Below the pieces are notes generated by a model. That model ran no database searches. It saw nothing but the letters and a program-made list of their open reading frames with translations, and was not told the origin of the DNA. DNA of 38,390 nt from Saprospiraceae bacterium (lineage in GTDB: Bacteria > Bacteroidota > Bacteroidia > Chitinophagales > Saprospiraceae): the NCBI GenBank assembly GCA_026993525.1, contig JALWSS010000196.1, positions 1 through 38,390 on the forward strand. Direction: 5' to 3'. Positions 34,229-38,390 of this stretch are shown here, piece after piece; the stretch's first letter is position 1, and each line of letters begins with the position of its first letter. Position numbers and translations under genes: made by a program.

Positions 34229-35381
34229 CCTTCCTTCGCTCCGCAATGAGGCGGGCAACCTCCACAGCTTCTTCCGGCGTATTCGCATTGCGCAAAGCCA
34301 CCGGGTCCGGTGCCGTTAGCAATTCCACCGGTGAGTTGATGAGCACCTTTCTGGGGCAACTGAAACCCTGCGACAAAAAACTGAGCAGTGCCGGATAGGC
34401 CTTCGGTTCCCAAATGGCGATCAAGGGCTCCGGAAATTCATTCACCGGGCTTCGAAAAGCCGTGGCAATGGCCGAAGGATTCCGGTGCTCCAACAGGTAG
34501 GCAATGGTGGCCTCATCCAACAGGGGCAAGTCGCAGGCCACCACCAGCCAGGCAGAGTTGGGGTCTTGCCGGAAGGCCGACAAGATGGCACCCATGGGGC
34601 CCAGGTTGAGGTAAGTGTCCACCACCAGTGGATATTCCAGCATCATGCTGGCGCCCTGCTCGGGCCGGCAGCTCATGAACACCTCATCGAGGCAATGCCG
34701 TAGCTGGCCGAAGGTGTAATCCCGTTGCGGAACGCCGTGGTATTCTATCAGGCTTTTGTCCTGTTTCATTCTTCGGCTTCGGCCTCCGGCCAACACCATC
34801 CCTTTCACCTTGGGCAAGCTTTCTTTTAGTCGCTTCGCAAAAAAGGCGTTGATCGCACTACTGTCTTTCAGCTTCAATACCGGAATGTCCACCTTGCCAA
34901 AATGGGCCTGCAAAAATTCGGGCAATTCGGAAACTCCCTCTGCCAGCAGCACCAGCTCCACCGCTGTCAGCCGGTCCAGCTTGCGTTCCAGGGATTCCAG
35001 CTTTTTCGGATGCACAATGACCACCTGCCGGTTGGCCCTGAAGTGGTTGCCATTGACGAAGACGACATCCATTTCTGAAAACTGCATCCGCCAATGATAG
35101 GTATCCTGCCGGCGGTGAGCGTCGTACCTGTGGAAGTTGATCTTGTCGGTGTACTCCAGCACTACACCGCGGTCCCCGGCACCCTCGCCGTTGTCGCCGG
35201 CGGCATGGTCTGCGTCCACGTAGCCGCATTTCCATTGCGCAGCGAGGGAAGAAGAAAGGTCAAATACGAGCTTTCTGATCACACCACAAGGTGCACCAAC
35301 AAAAGCCCATTCATTGCGGTGAAACACTCCCAAACCGGGCTTCGCAAGGTCTTCGTGCTTCCGGTGTTTCTTTCTCGACAT
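34218..35381 (-). CDS. mobA: Molybdenum cofactor guanylyltransferase (MobA-like) with degenerate MobB-like N-terminal domain
   Basis: This 387-residue protein starts at the ATG at 35381; the frame beyond it runs into the repeat array. Residues 194-387 are a MobA-type nucleotidyltransferase. The GTP-binding loop VKGMVLAGGRSRRMKQDKS is at 192-210, then GPMGAILSAF and ACDLPLLD; it should transfer GMP to molybdopterin. Residues about 20-190 resemble MobB (AFVGAPCGVIRKLV, then YVDADHA, QDTYHWRMQFS and VVIVHPKK), but the GxxGxGK(T/S) loop is replaced by GAPCGVIRK, so GTP binding is doubtful. Fusions of MobA and MobB are known; a fusion with a broken P-loop is odd. No moa or moe genes are in the window. 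Confidence 0.82.
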   Translation of the reverse strand: MSRKKHRKHEDLAKPGLGVFHRNEWAFVGAPCGVIRKLVFDLSSSLAAQWKCGYVDADHAAGDNGEGAGDRGVVLEYTDKINFHRYDAHRRQDTYHWRMQFSEMDVVFVNGNHFRANRQVVIVHPKKLESLERKLDRLTAVELVLLAEGVSELPEFLQAHFGKVDIPVLKLKDSSAINAFFAKRLKESLPKVKGMVLAGGRSRRMKQDKSLIEYHGVPQRDYTFGQLRHCLDEVFMSCRPEQGASMMLEYPLVVDTYLNLGPMGAILSAFRQDPNSAWLVVACDLPLLDEATIAYLLEHRNPSAIATAFRSPVNEFPEPLIAIWEPKAYPALLSFLSQGFSCPRKVLINSPVELLTAPDPVALRNANTPEEAVEVARLIAERRKEKI

Positions 35382-35408
35382 CGTTTCATGTTTTTTTTTG
35401 CTCCCTAC

Positions 35409-35880
35409 TCCCCCGTCTGGCCAGCCGGACAGGCTACTCTTTTTAACCACAGCGTTAAACAGAGTTTGATCACAGCGTTAACCGGAGATGGTGCCCAACC
35501 CTACTCCCTACTCCCCCGTCTGGCCAGCCGGACAGGCTACTCTTTTTAACCACAGCGTTAAACAGAGTTAAACCACAGAGTTTAACAGAGTTTGATCACA
35601 GCGTTAACCGGAGATGGTGCCCAACCCTACTCTCTACTCCCTACTCCCTACTCCCTACTCTTTTTAACCACAGCGTTAAACAGAGTTTGATCACAGCATT
35701 AACCGGAGATGGTGCCCAACCCTACTCCCTACTCTCTACTCCCTACTCCCTACTCCCTACTCCCTACTCTTTTTAACCACAGCGTTTAACAGAGTTTGAT
35801 CACAGCGTTAACCGGAGTGGTGCCCAACCCTACTCCCTACTCCCTACTCCCTACTCCCTACTCCCTACTCCCTACTCTCA
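35409..35880. repeat. Minisatellite array, four units of 103-118 bp, with CCCTACT heptamers
   Basis: Units start at CTACTCTTTTTAACCACAGC: 35434, 35537, 35655 and 35764. Each has TTAACCACAGCGTTAAACAG, GTTTGATCACAGCGTTAACC, GGAGATGGTGCCCAACC and then a variable run of CCCTACT heptamers (seven perfect units at 35828-35876). The first units instead end in the REP-B core CCCGTCTGGCCAGCCGGAC. The array ends with the three bases (35878-35880) that are the stop codon of the guanine deaminase gene. No gene lies within it. Confidence 0.9.
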
Positions 35881-36366
35881 ATAAACCACCTTATCCTCCA
35901 TCACTTTCCATTCTTCAAATACGGGCAGTGCCTCATTGCGAAGGAGGGGCGCAGCCGGGATTTTTCGTTCGGCGGGAGGGAGGTTCAATTCTTTGTAAAT
36001 GAACTCGTCGTCAAAATCAATGGCGGCGGCGTCCTCCCGGGTGCAGGCGTAGAAGAACTTCTCAGGCCGGGCCCAGTAGATGGCACCCAGACACATGGGA
36101 CAGGGTTCGCAGGAGGTGTAAATGATGCACCCATCCAGTTGGAAAGAGCCAAGGTGCCTGCACGCTTCCCTGATGGCAACCACCTCGGCGTGGGCCGTGG
36201 GATCGTTTGTTGAAGCCACCCGGTTGTTTCCCCTGCCGATGATCTTTCCATCCTTGACCACCACCGCTCCGAAGGGGCCACCCGCTTTTGAGCGCATGCC
36301 CTCCCGGGCCAGCCGTATGGCCTCCCTCATGAAATATGCGTGTGATTCAGTGGGATTCTCCTCCAT
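35878..36366 (-). CDS. guaD: Guanine deaminase (cytidine deaminase fold)
   Basis: This 162-residue enzyme deaminates guanine to xanthine and closely resembles Bacillus GuaD. Zinc ligands are His59 and Cys86/Cys89 (DPTAHAEV and TSCEPCPMCLGAIYWARP), with Glu61 as proton shuttle. The C-terminal FDDEFIYKELNLP and PAERKIP segments are specific to GuaD rather than TadA, so purine salvage is the likely role. The stop codon is formed by the last bases of the minisatellite array. The gene reads on the same strand as mobA but the array separates them. Confidence 0.93.
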   Translation of the reverse strand: MEENPTESHAYFMREAIRLAREGMRSKAGGPFGAVVVKDGKIIGRGNNRVASTNDPTAHAEVVAIREACRHLGSFQLDGCIIYTSCEPCPMCLGAIYWARPEKFFYACTREDAAAIDFDDEFIYKELNLPPAERKIPAAPLLRNEALPVFEEWKVMEDKVVY

Positions 36367-36370
36367 TCAA

Positions 36371-36435
36371 TTTTTTTTGAGGAACTGAAGAATTGAAGAA
36401 TCGAGCCTGTCTGCCGGCCAGGCAGGGAACTGAGC
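36371..36435. repeat. REP-B core with octamer-like flank
   Basis: GAGGAACTGAAGAATTGAAG precedes CCTGTCTGCCGGCCAGGCAGG, an imperfect palindrome of the REP-B type. It lies upstream of both guaD and the DUF819 gene, which diverge. Confidence 0.6.
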
Positions 36436-36501
36436 CCCGTGCCATTCCGTCCCGAAATTCTTCGACCGAAAAGCGAAAATAGGTGATTTGCCCCAAAGCA
36501 C

Positions 36502-36509
36502 TATCTTTA
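36502..36509 (+). promoter_or_regulatory. Possible -7 box TATCTTTA for the DUF819 gene
   Basis: TATCTTTA, 58 bases before the ATG at 36567, fits TAnnTTTG with a change in the last base. No properly spaced -33 box is seen. Confidence 0.3.
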
Positions 36510-36566
36510 GCGCTCCCCGCTCAAGAGCCTTTTAAACGGCAATGAACTGACAATCAAAGTGAACGA

Positions 36567-37949
36567 ATGAATCAACCAATTTTCACCAACGATGCCGTGG
36601 CATTCGGCCTGCTGGCGCTGGTGCTGGGCACAATTTTTTACACCTCTCAGCTAAAGGCTTTCAAGAAATTTTACACCTATGTGCCGGCCTTGCTGCTGTG
36701 CTATTTCGTGCCGGCATTTTTGCACTGGCCGCTGGGGCTGATCGCCCCTGAATGGTTTGACGCCAGTCTGTTGGATTTCCTTCGGGAAAAAAGCCTCGCC
36801 GCCCCGGAGCACCTCACCTTCAACGAAATGAAGGCCTGGCTGGAAAACAACGGCATCACAAAAAGCACCTATTCCGAATACATCCACCACAGCTACCTCT
36901 ACTTCGTGGCCTCCAGGTACTTGCTGCCGGCCAGTTTGCTGCTGCTCTGCCTGGGCATTGACCTGAAGGGCATCATGCGCCTTGGCCCGAAAGCCGTCAC
37001 CATGTTCCTGGCCGGTACGGCAGGGGTCATCCTCGGCGGCCCGCTGGCCCTGCTCATCGTGTACAACTTTTTTCCCGAAGGGCTGATCCCCGCCGGCAAA
37101 GAAGAAGTGTGGCGGGGACTTTCCACCATCGCCGGCAGTTGGATTGGCGGCGGCGGCAACCAGGCCGCCATGAAAGAGATCTTTAACGTCAACGACACCC
37201 TGTTCGGCACCATGGTGGTGGTGGACGTGGTGGTGGCCAATATCTGGATGGGATTCCTGCTCTACGGCGCCAACATCACCGAACGGGTGGACCGCTGGCT
37301 GAAAGCCGACAGCTCGGCCATCGAGGATGTGAAGAACAGGATATCGGCCTACCGGGCCAGCATCGAGAAGGTGCCCACTACCCGGGATATGTTCATCCTG
37401 CTGGCGGTGGCCTTTGGTGGTGTGGCCTTGTCGCACGCTTTTTCCGACTTCATCGTTCCCGTTCTGAAACAGTTTGAAGATGGGCTGCGGGCTGCCAGAC
37501 TGGATTCGCTCATCTCCGGGTTTTTCTGGATCGTGGTGGTGTCCACCACCATCGGTCTGGTGCTCAGCTTCACCAAAGCCCGCAAACTGGAAGGAGTGGG
37601 GGCCTCCCGTTGGGGCAGCGTCTTCATCTACATCCTGGTGACCACCATCGGCATGCACATGAACGTACGGGAAGTGTTCGACAACATCGGCCTTTTCGCC
37701 GTCGGGCTGGTCTGGATGGCCATGCACGTAACCATCCTGCTGGTTACCGCAAAAATCATCAAAGCGCCTTTCTTCTTCGTGGCGGTCGGTAGCCAGGCCA
37801 ACATCGGTGGGGCGGCTTCAGCCCCCGTCGTGGCCTCGGCTTTCAGCCCCAGCCTGGCTCCCGTCGGGGTCCTGCTCGCCGTTCTCGGCTACGCCGTAGG
37901 AACCTACGGTGCCATCGTCTGCGCATTGCTGATGCAGTGGGTGAGTTGA
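36567..37949 (+). CDS. DUF819 family membrane protein
   Basis: This 460-residue polytopic protein has about eleven hydrophobic helices. The family segments are clear: AVAFGLLALVLGTIFYTSQL near the start, YLLPASLLLLCLGIDLKGIM, the glycine-rich GSWIGGGGNQAAMKE and the last GSQANIGGAASAPVVASAF. DUF819 proteins (YjcL in Bacillus) are predicted transporters related to the CPA/AT superfamily folds; the substrate is unknown. A soluble loop of about 50 residues (70-115) after the second helix is charged. The gene stands alone and an octamer array begins six bases after its stop. Confidence 0.9.
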   Translation: MNQPIFTNDAVAFGLLALVLGTIFYTSQLKAFKKFYTYVPALLLCYFVPAFLHWPLGLIAPEWFDASLLDFLREKSLAAPEHLTFNEMKAWLENNGITKSTYSEYIHHSYLYFVASRYLLPASLLLLCLGIDLKGIMRLGPKAVTMFLAGTAGVILGGPLALLIVYNFFPEGLIPAGKEEVWRGLSTIAGSWIGGGGNQAAMKEIFNVNDTLFGTMVVVDVVVANIWMGFLLYGANITERVDRWLKADSSAIEDVKNRISAYRASIEKVPTTRDMFILLAVAFGGVALSHAFSDFIVPVLKQFEDGLRAARLDSLISGFFWIVVVSTTIGLVLSFTKARKLEGVGASRWGSVFIYILVTTIGMHMNVREVFDNIGLFAVGLVWMAMHVTILLVTAKIIKAPFFFVAVGSQANIGGAASAPVVASAFSPSLAPVGVLLAVLGYAVGTYGAIVCALLMQWVS

Positions 37950-37954
37950 GGGGG

Positions 37955-38050
37955 GAGGAATTGAGGAATTGAGGAACTGAGGAACTGAGGAACTGAGGAA
38001 CTGAGGAATTGAGGAATTGAGGATCTGAGGAACTGAGGAATTGAGGAATT
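37955..38050. repeat. GAGGAAYT octamer array, 12 units
   Basis: There are twelve octamers: GAGGAATT six times, GAGGAACT five times and one GAGGATCT. The motif also appears as one- to three-unit tails beside REP-B elements (3637-3653, 36380-36400, 38190-38215 on the other strand). Its start is next to the DUF819 stop. Confidence 0.92.
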
Positions 38051-38390
38051 GAGCGTCCTGCGTACCTGGCTTGGTGTGGTCAATAGCACAGGCCTTTAAG
38101 TTCTTGGTCTCAACATTTGAGAGTACTTACCACAGCGCCCTCGATTCTTCAGTTCTTCTCCCGACGAAAGTCGGGATCAGTTCTTCGATTCTTCAATTCC
38201 TCAATTCCTGAGTCCACTGCAAAAAGTGGTATTTGCGTCAAAAGAGGTTATTCCTTCTGGAAAAATGTCAGACAGAGTCCGACAAGATATGGTCCCGGAC
38301 GTCCCGAAGAAATTTCGGGAGGAACCAGCGTCACTGCTGGCGCCTCCCGAGATGGACTCGGGATGTCCGGTGCCTCTTCCAGCCGGACTC
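38051..38390. other. Terminal intergenic stretch with nested inverted repeats
   Basis: No gene is found. It holds octamer-type tails near 38140-38215 and, at 38298-38370, a nested structure: GGACGTCCCGA faces TCGGGATGTCC, with a hairpin CCAGC-GTCACT-GCTGG between. The window ends inside this region. Confidence 0.5.

Noticed and set aside
35409-35880. Possible CRISPR array
   Set aside because: Units are minisatellite copies with no unique spacers of constant length, and no cas genes are present.
36651-37727. Minus-strand open frame of 358 codons opposite the DUF819 gene
   Set aside because: It is a His-, Gly- and Gln-rich translation typical of an antisense frame to a hydrophobic GC-rich gene.
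37955-38089. Open frame translating the octamer array (SIPQFL repeats)
   Set aside because: It follows only from the 24-base period of the array and has no start context.

Overview
The window is a 38.4 kb piece of a chromosome from a member of the Bacteroidota, most likely of the Saprospiria type (lineage is inference). Supporting signs are a type IX secretion (T9SS) C-terminal sorting domain, a LytS/LytTR pair with a Reg_prop sensor, many secreted beta-propeller proteins ending their signal peptides in AQ, sigma-54, and -7 boxes of the form TAnnTTTG. Most genes are moderately GC-rich. Two stretches are visibly more AT-rich: 8979-10199 and 17840-19549. No tRNA, rRNA, CRISPR array, transposase or phage gene was seen.

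Layout. 1-658: tandemly duplicated palindromic repeat and leader. 659-3601 (+): a secreted hexapeptide-repeat fibre-like protein and a T9SS-exported M43-like protein whose catalytic Glu is Gln. 3682-5202 (-): a small membrane protein behind a DUF4143 ATPase. 5466-8774 (+): a large secreted Asp-box propeller protein. 8979-10199 (-): an unrecognised exported protein. 10517-14332 (+): an OmpA-type protein with 23-residue repeats, a long-chain acyl-CoA ligase and a lipoprotein. 14378-17743 (-): a TolB-like propeller/amidohydrolase fusion. 17840-19549 (+): an AAA ATPase directly abutting a PIN-like gene, the best candidate for an undescribed (perhaps defence) system. 19596-20519 (+): nitrilase. 20659-22779 (-): beta-helix protein. 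23015-26804 (-): Reg_prop histidine kinase and overlapping LytTR regulator. 27232-29664 (-): S9 peptidase of glutamyl endopeptidase type. 29836-31389 (-): rpoN. 31823-34183 (+): YjbQ, LysE-type exporter, YbjQ, SmpB and a CDGSH protein. 34218-36366 (-): MobA with an extra N-terminal domain, and guanine deaminase. 36567-37949 (+): DUF819 membrane protein.

The genes are mostly single or in pairs rather than one pathway. Common themes are cell-surface and periplasmic proteins (propellers, peptidases, OmpA, fibre) and housekeeping functions (sigma-54, trans-translation, fatty-acid activation, purine salvage, molybdenum cofactor).

The intergenic DNA is unusually rich in structured repeats. There is a 15-bp-stem palindrome family with a compensatory base change, a GC-rich element of about 75 bp present in both orientations, an octamer array, a four-copy minisatellite running into the guanine deaminase stop codon, and several classical terminators between convergent genes.
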